A DNA stretch of 64,000 nucleotides. Source: Ahaetulla prasina (lineage: Eukaryota > Chordata > Lepidosauria > Squamata > Colubridae). Location of the stretch: contig NC_080540.1 of NCBI RefSeq assembly GCF_028640845.1, positions 231,120,794-231,184,793 of the forward strand, given 5' to 3'. The position numbers and the translations under genes are program-made. Below the pieces are notes generated by a model. That model was not told the DNA's origin and ran no database searches. It saw only the letters and a program-made list of their open reading frames with translations. Position 1 is the stretch's first letter, and each line of letters opens with the position of its first letter. This document shows positions 11,618-22,859 of this stretch, piece after piece.

Positions 11618-12064
11618 ATTTATTTATTTTTATTATTTATTTATTATTTAAATTTGTATACCGCCCTTCTCCCGAAGGACTCAGGGCGGTTCACAGCCAA
11701 GTAAAAATACATAATACACTATAAATACAATTAAAATACTATTAAAAAACTTATTAAATTGGCCAGAATTAAAATTTAGAAATAAAACCCATTAAAAACC
11801 CATAAACTTAAAAAAACTAACCCAGTCCAGCGCAGATGGATATGTGAGTTTTAAGCTCGCGGCGAAAGGTTCGGAGGTCCGGAAGTTGATGGAGTCCTGG
11901 GGGGAGTTCGTTCCAGAGGGCGGGAGCCCCCACAGAGAAGGCCCTTCCCCTGGGCGTCGCCAGACGACACTGTCGCGCCGACGGCACCCTGAGGAGTCCC
12001 TCTCTGTGAGAGCGCACGGGTCGGTGAGAGGTATTCGGTAGCAGCAGGCGGTCCCGTAAGTAAC
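11618..12064 (-). mobile_element. CR1/L2 LINE 3' fragment
   Basis: TTTA-rich tail, 3' hairpin at about 11659-11690 and the end of the ORF2 frame ([20 protein letters not shown]...[14 protein letters not shown]) on the - strand. Confidence 0.9.
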
Positions 12065-12084
12065 TTCTCTTGGCCCATTGCTCT

Positions 12085-12477
12085 CTGCATTCCTTGTAGT
12101 TTATGGAACAGTTGAGGGAGCTGAAAATGGTCAAGAGAGGTCTAGAATGCAACTGGAGGAAGACAAGGGATGAATCAAGAATTAGAGCCACTATTAATGC
12201 CTATCTTGTGGCATTTACAGCAGTGAAACATCAACGTTTCTCTGCTCTTATTGCATCTGCAGAGAATCTTCCAGTGGCCCTGTTTAGAGTTACCTGGACC
12301 CTCCTGGGTAAGAGGGGTTCAGAGGTTTACCTTCAGGCCTTCACTGAAGAATTTTCAGCTCACCTAGTGGATAAAATCACTCAGGTCGATTCCTGGTTGG
12401 TGCAGGTCCTTGGAGAATTTGGTTCTTTCACCAATATAAGCAACCTGACTCAGTTTGCTATTATTATTACTAAGTGA
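12085..12477 (+). pseudogene. CR1/L2 ORF2 fragment, older subfamily, opposite orientation
   Basis: The frame from 12103 (LRELKMVKRGLECNWRKTRD ... FSALIASAENLPVALFRVTW ... EEFSAHLVDKI) aligns with residues about 298-395 of the intact LINE protein at 45918-48746, between endonuclease and RT. It abuts the 11618-12064 fragment head to head. It is not a host gene despite 124 open codons. Confidence 0.75.
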
Positions 12478-12544
12478 TAAATAACAAACTGAGAGGTGGG
12501 CATCTATAGAGTTTTTTACTGAAATAATCTGAAAATGAATCTTT

Positions 12545-12780
12545 TACATTTTTCTTTTGTTCAGTCGTGTCTGATTCTGGGAGACTACCTGGTAAAGTCC
12601 CCGCAGTTTCCTTGGCGAGGTTTTTCAGGAATGGTTTGTCATTGCTTCCTTCCTAAGGCTGTGAGAAAGTGACCATTCCAAGGTCACCCAGTTGGCTTCA
12701 TGTCCAAAGCGAGATTAAAACCCACAGTCTTCTGGTTTCTAGCCTGATGCCTTAACCATCACACCAAACTGCCTCTCCTT
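12545..12780 (-). mobile_element. tRNA-derived SINE, old
   Basis: On the - strand it begins GTTTGGTGTGATGGTTAAGG and continues into AACCAGAAGACTGTGGG, a tRNA-like promoter layout; the 3' part carries GTCGTGTCTGATTCTGGGAG. Relatives are at 14955, 16300 and 43255. Confidence 0.65.
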
Positions 12781-12873
12781 TCTATGTTATAGTCATTTTT
12801 TTCACGTTACCTCTGAATTATATTAATTAATATGATTTGTGATCCAGGGGAAAAATGAGTCTTCTTTTTTTAG

Positions 12874-13026
12874 CTGGAAGAAGAGAAGATTGTAAAACAG
12901 AACATGACAATCTGGCTAGCTAGTTTGTACAATGGAACCCTGCCAGAAAACATCACAACTCCCCCTGTTCAGGTCAACCCTGCAGATGTTCCCAGAGGTC
13001 CTTGTTGGGAAACCATGGTTGGTCAG
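12874..13026 (+). CDS. TMC1: TMC1 coding exon, S5-S6 extracellular loop
   Basis: 51 codons from [10 protein letters not shown] to PCWETMVGQ, phase 0 at both ends, acceptor TTTTTTAG, donor GTAAAG. It encodes the variable loop with possible N-glycosylation sites (NMT, NGT, NIT) followed by the highly conserved [15 protein letters not shown] block. The loop differs from mammals in the middle, as is usual for the family. Confidence 0.94.
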
Positions 13027-13625
13027 GTAAAGCAGGTCTCATGCTGAAACCATGTTTGTTTGTTTACCATTAGTTGCTTTTGCTGCTGTAAGTTCTTATC
13101 ACAACTCTTCATAATGTCCCTGGTGGAATCACTTTAGGGGGTGAGCAAGAGAAGGAAAATACAATTGGGGAGCATATCAACATATTAATGTACCTAGGAA
13201 AATTAATCTAAATGAATTTTTCCAAATGAGTCTGCTTACTCCAAGCCATATAATAATTTTAGCATTATTTATTTATTTATTTATTATTTAATTAATTCAA
13301 TTTGATCTTGCAATGCTACAATGTAAATTTTAGTGGAAACTCGGAAAACAAATGTCAGGGTTCCAACCGATGCCCTAATTAAATCATGAACCTAGAGCCA
13401 AGCTTCAAAAGAAATTTATTAGGAGCTTCATGTCAGCATATTCCAAGTGAAGCCAACTCTGACCCCATTTAATTTACATTCTGGCTCTGACCCTGTTTCT
13501 CCCCTCCCCCCAAGGTGTGTCATCAGTCACATTCTCCAACGAAGCAATTTTGTGGGTTATAGAGATCACTCCCCTCCAGCCACTGTGGGTAACCTCGGAG
13601 ACATCCTTGACAGAGATATGGCTAG
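13027..13625. other. Intronic DNA with short (TTTA)n
   Basis: Only a TTTA run at 13266-13290 is notable. Confidence 0.7.
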
Positions 13626-13905
13626 AATGTGCTTTTGTTTTTTTTGTTTTTGTTTACATTTATACCCCGCCCTTCTCCGAAGACTCAGGGCGGCTTACAG
13701 TGTATAAGGCAATAGTCTCATTCTATTTGTATATTTTTACAAAGTCAACTTATTGCCCCCCCAACAATCTGGGTCCTCATTTTACCTACCTTATAAAGGA
13801 TGGAAGGCTGAGTCAACCTTGGGCCGGGCTTGAACCTGCAGTAATTGCAGGCTTTGTGTTCTTAATAACAGGCTGTACCAGCCTGAGCTATCCGGCCCCT
13901 TGACT
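13626..13905 (-). mobile_element. tRNA-headed SINE sharing the LINE 3' hairpin
   Basis: The - strand head is GGGGCCGGATAGCTCAGGCTG (tRNA-like A box), B-box-like GGTTCAAGCCC, middle TTTATAAGGTAGGTAAAATG, and tail CCGCCCTGAGTCTTCGGAGA then AGGGCGGGGTATAAATG. Nearly the same as 31984-32262 and 50128-50408. Confidence 0.85.
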
Positions 13906-14098
13906 GACGTTTTGACTGACGTGCTGCCTTGCTGTGGCTGCAAAGTTTGTTTTCCCACCCCCCCTGCCTATGGCAACTTGAGAGCAGGCCAAGGATGCTT
14001 TGCGAGTTGACAATAAATTTGATAAATAAGAAATAAATTGTAGGCACCAACAACCAAACCCACATGTGTAAGATTCAACCTAACTACTTTACTTAAAT

Positions 14099-14190
14099 CA
14101 AGGATGTCCAACCTTGGCAACATGTTTGGTTGGTAAATTTTGGGAGTTGAAATCCACAGATCTTAAAGTTGCCAAGGTTGGATATCCCTG
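14099..14190. mobile_element. Short palindromic hAT element
   Basis: Ends CAAGGATGTCCAACC and GGTTGGATATCCCTG. Flanks ACTTAAAT and GCTTAAAT match at 7 of 8. Confidence 0.75.
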
Positions 14191-14305
14191 GCTTAAATAG
14201 AAAATAGGGGGTGGGGACAGAAGCGAATCAGTCTAGTAAAAAAGTAACGCACACACTTCTTTTCCTAAATAAACATTTCCTAAATAAACATTTTTTTCCT
14301 TGCAG

Positions 14306-14434
14306 GAATTTGTGCGATTAACAGTCTCTGACACGGTGACAACCTACATCACAATTTTAATTGGGGATTTCTTAAAAGCCGTTTTTGTCAGGGTATTCAA
14401 TCACTGCTGGTGTTGGGACTTGGAATATGGCTTT
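14306..14434 (+). CDS. TMC1: TMC1 coding exon with segment S6
   Basis: 43 codons from EFVRLTVSD to [10 protein letters not shown], phase 0 at both ends, acceptor CTTGCAG, donor GTAAGT. It contains the pore helix S6 and the TMC signature CWxxWxxExx region. Asp in TVSD and the second Thr of VTTY match mouse Asp528 and Thr532. The human exon has identical limits by residue. Confidence 0.95.
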
Positions 14435-14594
14435 GTAAGTACTGACACCTTGGCTTTATTTTATTTATTTAATTTACATAGCTGTTCATCTTGCAAGTCA
14501 CTGGGTGGCCGAAAACAAATTTTGCTGGGGCTGTGAAGGGTTCTGAAAGAGTTTTTATGAGAGCATTAGGAAAAATATTATTATACCTTACACG

Positions 14595-14728
14595 CAGGGC
14601 TGGGCAACTATGGCCCCTTTATGACCTATGGACTTCAACTCCCAGAATTCCTGAGCCAGCATGCTGGCTCAGGAATTCTGGGAGTTGAAGTCCATAGGTC
14701 ATAAAGGGGCCATAGTTGCCCAGCCCTG
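14595..14728. mobile_element. Perfect 134-bp palindrome, hAT-type foldback element
   Basis: From CAGGGCTGGGCAAC to GTTGCCCAGCCCTG the sequence equals its own reverse complement at all 134 positions, with centre GCCAGCATGCTGGC. It shares TTCAACTCCCAGAATTCC with the other palindromic elements. Flanks CTTACACG and CACAGGCT are not a convincing duplication. Confidence 0.9.
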
Positions 14729-14954
14729 CACAGGCTGAGATAAGAGTTTTATATTGTACTATTAACTTAAAAGTGCCAGATTCATTCCTAAACTCAAAAA
14801 ATCCAACTAAATTGCCTTCCTTTGGTGGAAAGGATGTGGGAAAGCAAAACATTTGTATTAATGTCAGTTGAAGCTCCCCTCCCCCCATCTTACATTTTTA
14901 CTAGAAAAGGATTTAAGCTCGGATTGCGTATGGAAATATAAAACTGATCTCAAT

Positions 14955-15190
14955 ATTTTTATTTATTTATTTATTTATATCCCACCTTTATTATTTTACA
15001 AATAACTCAAGGTGACGAACATATCACCTACTCCTATTTTCCCTACAACAACAACCCTGTGAGGTTGGATTGTGCTGAGAGAGAGTGACCGGCCCAAAGT
15101 AACCCAATTGGCTTTCATGCCTAAGGAAGGACTAGAACTCACAGTCTTCTGGTTTCTAGCCTGGTGCCTTAACCGCTAGACCAAACTGAC
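14955..15190 (-). mobile_element. tRNA-derived SINE
   Basis: - strand head GTTTGGTCTAGCGGTTAAGG and AACCAGAAGACTGTGAG; tail AAATAAATAAATA. Same family as 43255-43790. Confidence 0.7.
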
Positions 15191-15902
15191 ACTGGACAGT
15201 ATTTCTGGAAAAAGATGACCTTCCATGTGAGCAAATAAGTAAATAAAGAGAAAATAGATGATATACCTGTAGGAGTAGTAACTGGACATAGAGGATCTCT
15301 TTGGAAACTTTCAGAATGGCATAGTGAGATAACTCTTCTCTTTATGTGTTCATTTTCAAACACCCCAATGTAAAACGCTTTGTCCTGCAAGATAGTTAAA
15401 ATGTGAATAAAAGAAAGAGGAAGAAGAGAGGGGAAAATGGTTGACATTCACGTGGTGGAATATATATGTAATCACAAGCTTGCCAACTAATATGAGGGGA
15501 AAATGCAGGGTTTTATCATAATTTTAGGTTCTGCCTAGGATATTCCTAAGGGCTTCTAAATCACCGAGTTACTAGCAAACGGTAGAGATCTTCCATTTCT
15601 GGAAATTGAAATCTGTATTTCAGATGTTAGGCACTCTTTATTTCACTTTTCTTTGAAATACATATTGCATAAAACTATTGCCGCTTTTCCTCTTTAATGA
15701 TGCCAAATGAATCAAGGATAATCAGCTTAATTCCTTACTTGCGATGTAATATCAGTACATTTTGCTCAGTTTTTGGCAGGGCATTTAAGGGATTAGCATG
15801 CACTTTTCTGATCTACCAACTTAAAACATTTGAGTTTAGGCAAAGATTTTATGTTTAATATAGGCAGGTATTTGTTTACCTTTGTAAGTTTAAGATGCAA
15901 GG

Positions 15903-16075
15903 CACTAGTGGGTTTCAGTTTTGTTCGCTACCGGTTTGCTCATGGGCGCGCACATGCACACGTGCATGATGCTTCTGCACATGTGCAGAGACGTCTGGGC
16001 AGGTGGGCAAAGCCTCCCATCACTGCCACTACTAGTCTGCCCAATCCAGGGTGAACCGGTAGCAACCCACCACTG
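15903..16075. mobile_element. Non-autonomous hAT element with 8-bp duplication
   Basis: Starts CACTAGTGGGTTTCAG and ends GCAACCCACCACTG. The duplication ATGCAAGG (15895-15902, 16076-16083) is perfect. Confidence 0.92.
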
Positions 16076-16299
16076 ATGCAAGGATGTCAGCTCCCAAAAT
16101 TCCCCAACCAGAATGCAGAATTCTGGAAGTTAAAGTCCATATATTTTAAATTTCCAAGGTTGAGAAACAATGATATATTTTTGTTTGGATTCTGTGTTTT
16201 TAAAAGCTGGGTGACAAGCAGATATAGCAGATGGAAGGATTTTTTTTTATCTCCAACACTTCAACTGTAGGCTGACAAAAATCTCTGTTTGTGGATTTT

Positions 16300-16525
16300 T
16301 AAAAATATTTTTTTATCCTGCCTTGATTATTTTTTATAAATAACTTGGGGTGGCAAACATGTCTAATATTCCTTCCTCCTCCTACTTTCCCCACAACAAC
16401 AAAGCTGTGAGATGAGTTGAGGTAAGACAGGTGACTGTTACAAAGTTACCCAGCAACTTTCATGTCTAAGGTGGGATTAGATGTCACCATCTCCTGGTTT
16501 CTAACATGGTGCCTTAGCCATTATT
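16300..16525 (-). mobile_element. tRNA-derived SINE, diverged
   Basis: - strand head GGCTAAGGCACCATGTTAGA and AACCAGGAGATGGTGACATC, with a degraded TTATTTTT tail side. Diverged copy of the 14955 family. Confidence 0.55.
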
Positions 16526-16742
16526 TCTTTCTATTTATTTTTTCTTCATCATGCATCTGTGAAAGATAAAGAAGCGTCTTCTAGAAAATTGTGATAACTA
16601 ATCAGGATTATTTACACATTTTTCTTATCTGCCCAAACCCATTTTTAATAAAACCTGAAATGCTAGATGGGTTCTACCCTCATTTTTGGATAAAACATAA
16701 TAGGGATTGATCTTAAAACAGGTTAAAAGAGAAGCCATTACT

Positions 16743-16802
16743 AGTTTTTAGTGAAATGCATTTCACTAAAAACTCGAAAATGCAATGCAATGCATTTTCG
16801 AG
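16743..16802. repeat. Two adjacent short palindromes
   Basis: 16743-16774 is a perfect 32-bp palindrome centred on AAATGCATTT. 16773-16802 is a near-perfect 30-bp palindrome with CTCGAAAATGCA at one end and TGCATTTTCGAG at the other. They overlap by two bases. Confidence 0.85.
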
Positions 16803-17372
16803 AAATGCACTGAGGAGAGATGCATCGGCCTTCAATTTTGTACATTGTTACATGGTAGATGTGGGGAGAATGTCCCCACCTTCCTATCCACATCATTTAA
16901 TAATAGAGGTGCCCATAAAGTATCATAAAGATAATGGCCACAACAGTGTTATTGAAACACTACCATACCCACAAAACCAACCTCCATTGTACTATTGTGG
17001 CTGCCATTTGCCTTTTGTTTCCCCCCCTCTTCAAATCCTTCAAGCAATCCTGGTCAAGACTGTTTGGGAACTGTAATAATTGATTGACTTGTTGGACATC
17101 TTTGTATAAACTATAAATAATATATTTATAGCGTGTCCGTAGTTTTTTAAAACTAGAACCTTAAAGAAGTCTGTATATTTAAACATCTCTATCAACACAA
17201 TTCGGCTTTAAAAAATCTACTTTCAGGATGACAAACTATTTTTCAACAATATGTGTTGGTACCAGGAAACCCTAATGTGAAACAATTTCAGTGGAATAAT
17301 TTTGCTTTTCACACCATCCTAAATGGTGTTAATGTATAAATCTAAGAAAAATCTTCTGTTCTTTCTCCTTAG

Positions 17373-18253
<881 letters not shown>

Positions 18254-18990
18254 ATTTCATCCCTCGATTCTTTTCCTTTTGTTTCAGTAGTTGTCTCTGA
18301 GCTTGGCTGGGTTTTCCCCCCAAGACATTTCATTACCAAACCAAACATCATCAGTGCTAGAAGAAAGTGGATTTGCTCTCTTATTATTTACTAGTGGCTT
18401 GTCCTGTCACTATGGATAGGAATGTTCTTGGTGGTTCCTTGATTAGGCTGTTGTTTATCAAGGAGTATATATCAAGAGGGATGTGGTGGCTCAGTGGCTA
18501 AGATGCTGAGCTTGTTGATTGAAAGGTCGGCAGTTCAGCGGTTCGAATCCCTAGTGCTGCGTAACGGAGTGAGCTCTCGTTACTTGTCCCAGCTTCTGCC
18601 AACCTAGCAGTTTGAAAGCATGTAAAAATGCAAGTAGAGAAATAGGGACCACCTTTGGTGGGAAGGTAACAGTGTTCCATGTGCCTTTGGCATTTAGTCA
18701 TGCTAGCCACATGACCACGGAGACATTTTTGGACAGCGCTGGCTCTTTGGCTTTGAAACGGAGATGAGCACCGCCCCCTAGAGTCGGGAACAACTAGGAC
18801 ATATGTGTGAGGGGAACCTTTACCTTTATATATCAGAACCCTCCCCCCCACCACTTACAGGGCAAGCCATTAGTATATAAAAAGAGAGCAAACACCAGTC
18901 CCTTCTAGCACTGATGATGTGCCCTAGTTGGGTCATGAAACAACTGCAAGTAAACCACCAAACTCAGAGAACACCAAAGACCCTGCAGTT
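18254..18990. repeat. Inverted pair of hammerhead-like repeats (copies 4 and 5), split by a SINE
   Basis: The left arm (about 18284-18425) and right arm (about 18858-18990) are reverse complements sharing GTGCTAGAAG, TTTGCTCTCT and TGGCTTGTCCTG. Each arm carries a CTGATGA...GAAA motif: - strand 18327-18354 and + strand 18911-18941. A Sauria-type SINE occupies most of the spacer. Confidence 0.7.
18478..18830 (+). mobile_element. Sauria-type SINE
   Basis: tRNA-like head with A box GTGGCTCAGTGGC and B box GGTTCGAATCC, body CACCTTTGGTGGGAAGGTAA, 3' end GAGCACCGCCCCCTAGAGTC and GGGGAACCTTTACCTTTA. Flanked by a short direct repeat TATATATCA. Known in squamate genomes and mobilised by Bov-B LINEs. 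Confidence 0.9.
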
Positions 18991-19313
18991 CAATTCTGAG
19001 CTACAAATATTCTCTTCTATTGGCGGATCTACTCTCCCTCTGTTCCTTTACACAGGAAAAAGGATTGGCTATAGCACAAAGTCTCTTTTCTCAAGACAGG
19101 CTTTACTAGAATGTAAGTAGTTTGGGAAAGATTCTGTTATTTCAGGGAGAACCTCAAAGGAAAGTGGACCATCTCCTCTGAAGAATGTCAGTTACCAAGT
19201 TGTGTAAAAATTGGCTAAAGATGTAAGAAAGTAAACTGAAGTTGGATTTTCACCCCCGCTCTCCTACCTGGCGAGTAGACGGCCCGGGAGAGCTTTCACA
19301 GGACTGAGTAGGG

Positions 19314-19442
19314 CAGGGGTGTCCAAACTTGGCAACTTTAAGACTTGTGAACGTCAACTCCCAGAATTCCTCAGCCAGCGGCTGAGGAATTCTGGGAGTT
19401 GAAGTCCACAAGTCTTAAAGTTGCCAAGTTTGGACACCCCTG
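19314..19442. mobile_element. Palindromic hAT element
   Basis: Near-perfect palindrome, ends CAGGGGTGTCCAAAC and GTTTGGACACCCCTG. Flanks GAGTAGGG and GAATAGGT match at 6 of 8. Confidence 0.85.
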
Positions 19443-19587
19443 GAATAGGTCTAATGATATTTTGGCCTATTGATTGGATGACAGCAATTAGTCCACATGC
19501 CTTCTGGGTAATATTTTTTCTATAAGGCTGATTTATTGTGGGTATGCTACATGCTAATGGTAAGCAGATCTAAAACAAGCAGCAAAC

Positions 19588-19978
19588 AGATTACACTTAG
19601 TCCTCAAAGTACGGTCACAATTGAGCCTAATATTTCCATTGCTAAGCAAGGTAGTTGTTAAGTGAATCTTGCTCCATTTTACAACTTTTTTTTTTTTTGC
19701 TTCAGTTGTTAAACGAATCACCACAATTGTTAATAACGTGGTTGTTAAGTGAACTGGCTTCTGCATTGACTTTGCTTGTCAAAAGGTTACAAAAGGTGAT
19801 CACATGACCCCGGGACACCGCAACTGTCAAATTCAAGTGTCTGAATTTGGATCACATGACCACGGAGATGCTGTAACGGTCATATGTTTGAAAAATGGAC
19901 ATAAGTCACTTTTTACAACCCGGTTGTAACTTTGAACAGTTACACTAAATGAATGGTTGTAAGTTGAGGACTATCTAT
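19588..19978. repeat. About 380-bp inverted-end repeat
   Basis: Left end TTAGTCCTCAAAGTACGGTC and right end GTAAGTTGAGGACTATC are inverted. Interior CACATGACC and TTAAGTGAA motifs recur in all copies. Confidence 0.75.
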
Positions 19979-20042
19979 AACTACAATCACCTTTTTCCCT
20001 GATCCTTTCATTTTTCTGGCCATCCCTTTTTCTCACATTCTG

Positions 20043-20563
20043 TGTCGTGTCCCACTCCTCCGCTGACGGCCGGGTCAGGGAGATCCGAATCAGGCTTGCC
20101 TCTGCAGCTCTGCCCAAAGTCCTAGCAAAGTCCTCAGAGCAGGCAGGAGACCAGTAAGTGACTTCAGCAAGATAAGTTCGACTTTGCCTGACTCAGAGAC
20201 TGCCAGAAAGCAGATCCTTTATATAGGCCATGGGGTGTGGCTCCATGACTCAGCACTCATTAAGGCCTGCCCCTCCCTTCCTTCTGTTGCCTCCGCCTAT
20301 CCAGCCTTCTGATGCGAGGGTCACACCAATCAGCAGCTGTTGGGAATAAACCCTCCTCAGGCTCACCTGCTGTGGAGGAGGGGGAGGGGTCTAGCTGCTC
20401 CGTTTGCCTGGGCATGGAGTCAGGGCTGGGGCTGGGAGATGCTCCTTCTTCTGCAGTTTGTGTGGGCATGGAGCCAGGACTTGGGCCGGGAGGCATACAT
20501 TCCTCAGTGTTCAGGAGCAGGTAAGAAGGCCCCGGCTGCTCTGAGGGCGGGCAAGACACAACA
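20043..20563 (-). mobile_element. Solo LTR of a retrovirus-like element
   Basis: 521 bp with TGT...ACA ends, flanked by the 5-bp direct repeat TTCTG (20038-20042, 20564-20568). In - orientation a TATATAAA box lies near 20214-20225. It is homologous to the LTR at 28635-29147 (shared GTGCTGAGTCATGGAGCCAC). No internal region, so it is a recombined remnant. The open frame inside it is LTR sequence, not a gene. Confidence 0.88.
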
Positions 20564-20999
20564 TTCTGACATCCTCTTTTCTTTCTCCTCATGCAGCCAC
20601 TCTTGTTAGAGGCCTGAATTGCTCACATCCAAAAATCCTCCAAAACCATCCACTATGAAGTTAAACTAAGGGCGGTACGTGCCTTAGGATTAAGACTGCT
20701 TTCGCTTGCTTTAACCTCACTTAAACTCAGAATGTTCATATCCCCCATAGAAACTGGATGGTGAACTACTAAATTCCCTGAGCAACTGAACAATTATATG
20801 CTAATATTGTAATAGGTCACCCAAAATTAGCAATCCCATCAATCACTTCTAGACCAATTCAGCACAGACCTTCTTATATTGTAATGAACATCGATGCTGT
20901 TTTGAATCCACTGAGACGCTTCACCTATGCTGTTCAGGTGATGCGTTTAGAAAGAAATAGTGAGGTATATTATTGTCTCCCCTTTTAGCGCTCAACATA

Positions 21000-21450
21000 T
21001 TGATATAGGGGTGTATGGGTGTTCAGGGAGGGGTAGCACCTCTGGTGTAGGGGCATATTGTGTCCTTTTAGGGCAGCTTATCCACCTTTGGTCCCCACCT
21101 GTCACTCAGCCCTCAGCTGTGGCTCCTAGTAGCTGTAGCACACGCTGATCCACCAAGGATGCGAGACATCTGAGGACAGAAGAACAACCATAACACAAGA
21201 AAAGTGAGCAGTCCACAAAGCCAGAGCTGCAAACTGCTGCAACAATAGTTCCCAACATGTCTGCCTAACATGTGGCAGAATGTTTCGTGCCCGTATAGGC
21301 CTTACCAGCTACCTGCGGACACATCGTGGACAGGCCACAACCTGTTAAGTGTCAAGGTCCTCTTTGAACATGATGGCCGAACATCATCATCATTACTGAT
21401 ATAAGGGACCACATCAAGCTTATTGTGGCTTGTGAGACTACATATTCGTC
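21000..21450 (+). pseudogene. Fragment of a retroelement-type zinc-finger frame
   Basis: At 21259-21348 the + strand reads VCLTCGRMFRARIGLTSYLR then THRGQATTC and stop. The CxxC...RARIGLxSHLRTH module is common in retroelement-derived frames; here the first His is Tyr, so the finger is broken. Surrounding sequence is degraded and its limits are unclear. Confidence 0.5.
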
Positions 21451-21589
21451 ACAAGAAAATTTATATGTTTTCCAAAATCAGGCATTAACTATTGAAACAA
21501 GGTTATTATTTTCTTGAATTTCTCTAAATGTCTAGCAAAAAATTAGTTATACAGGAGAATATTTGTAGCTCAGGGTTGAAATGAGGGGT

Positions 21590-21705
21590 GCTTGGTGATC
21601 TCTGAGCTTGGTTGTTTTCTTGCAGATGTTTCATTACTAAACTAACATCATCAGGGCCAAGGTCAGATAGAACCAAGTTGAAAAAGCACCAAGGACCCCT
21701 TCAAA
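21590..21705 (-). repeat. Hammerhead-like repeat, single copy (copy 6)
   Basis: - strand core at 21628-21654: CTGATGA, T, GTTA/TAAT stem, GAAAC, then ATCTGCAAGAAAACAACC. No inverted partner was found nearby. Confidence 0.6.
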
Positions 21706-22859
21706 AATTATGTCAAAATCTAGTGTCTAGTATCCTTCTTCACCCTCACCTCTTTTGTGGAGGAATGGTATTTCAGCTCGGTCAGATCTAAGTCTGCTTT
21801 GCACCATTTTATTACCACACAGAGAGAAAAGGAGAAAATACCACTTAGTTTAGGTGGTTAGAGTGCAGTACTGCAGGCTACTTCAGCTGAAGTTCAGTTT
21901 AATCTAACCATGTTACAAATATCAATGTGTTACCTATAGTGATTGACTGAAATATATGCCTTCTCAAGGAACATTGCCAGTTCTGTGTGTCAGATGCCAT
22001 AAATAAAAGTGAAATGTTTTACTCTTGTTACACCCTTTTATTTTTATCAGAGACCATATTCATTCCTAATTTCAGCCAAGTGTTGGATAATGGTACTTAA
22101 TGAGAGAGGAGGGGCTATTCTCAATCTGGACTGGTGGTCCAGATGGCAGTCACAGTCATACATTGAAACCCTAGGTTTTTTATTTTTATTTTCTTCTCCT
22201 ATGCAGAAGCTACAAGTAGACCAGTCAGAGCTGAAAATGACTGTGGCACATTAATTCTTTTTCTTATTTTCTTTGCCCAGTTTTTTTTTAAATTACCTCT
22301 CTCCCCTCTTCTTCACCTTCCTTTCCTTTATTTTCCTCCCCTATTCTCTTTCTCCTGACTTAGTGGGTTGCCAAGAGAAACAGTTCCAAGATATTCTGAA
22401 ATGAAGCTCCACGTCCTTAACCCCTTCTAAAAATGAATAACTCATATTAATTTGTCCACCCTATTGATTGGTATGATACTTGGAAATGTCTATGTGCAGG
22501 AATGGATAGTGTTCCGTAAAAGCAGTTTAAAAATGTCTTTATTTAACAAAAAGCTGGCCTAGCCAGTTTCATCAACACAGTTTTTATTTATTTGCTTGAA
22601 CCTTCCATTCATTTATTTCAATCACAAAATCTAAAATATTTTAGAAAATAATAAAAGGATTTCATCTTGTTCCATATTAGTCAACTGAACTGAATAAAAA
22701 AAATGATCTTACATGTGAGATAATAAGTATATAGAGTGTATTAATCAACCATCTTATATCACAACACTGGAAACAGCATCTGCGCAAAGCATCTCAGGGC
22801 AAATAAAATAATGTAGATTAGTAGACTATATTGAAATTAAAAAAAAAATATTAAGAAAA
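21706..22859. other. Intronic DNA, nothing recognised
   Basis: AT-rich with no family recognised. Confidence 0.65.

Noticed and set aside
13890..13930. tRNA-like sequence
   Set aside because: It is the head of a SINE, as are the ones at 18485, 31597, 33547 and 50131. No free-standing tRNA gene was found.
20260..20592. 110-codon - strand frame with Pro/Ser-rich product (also 50427-50687)
   Set aside because: Lies within retroviral-type LTRs with no homology to a host protein that I recognise.
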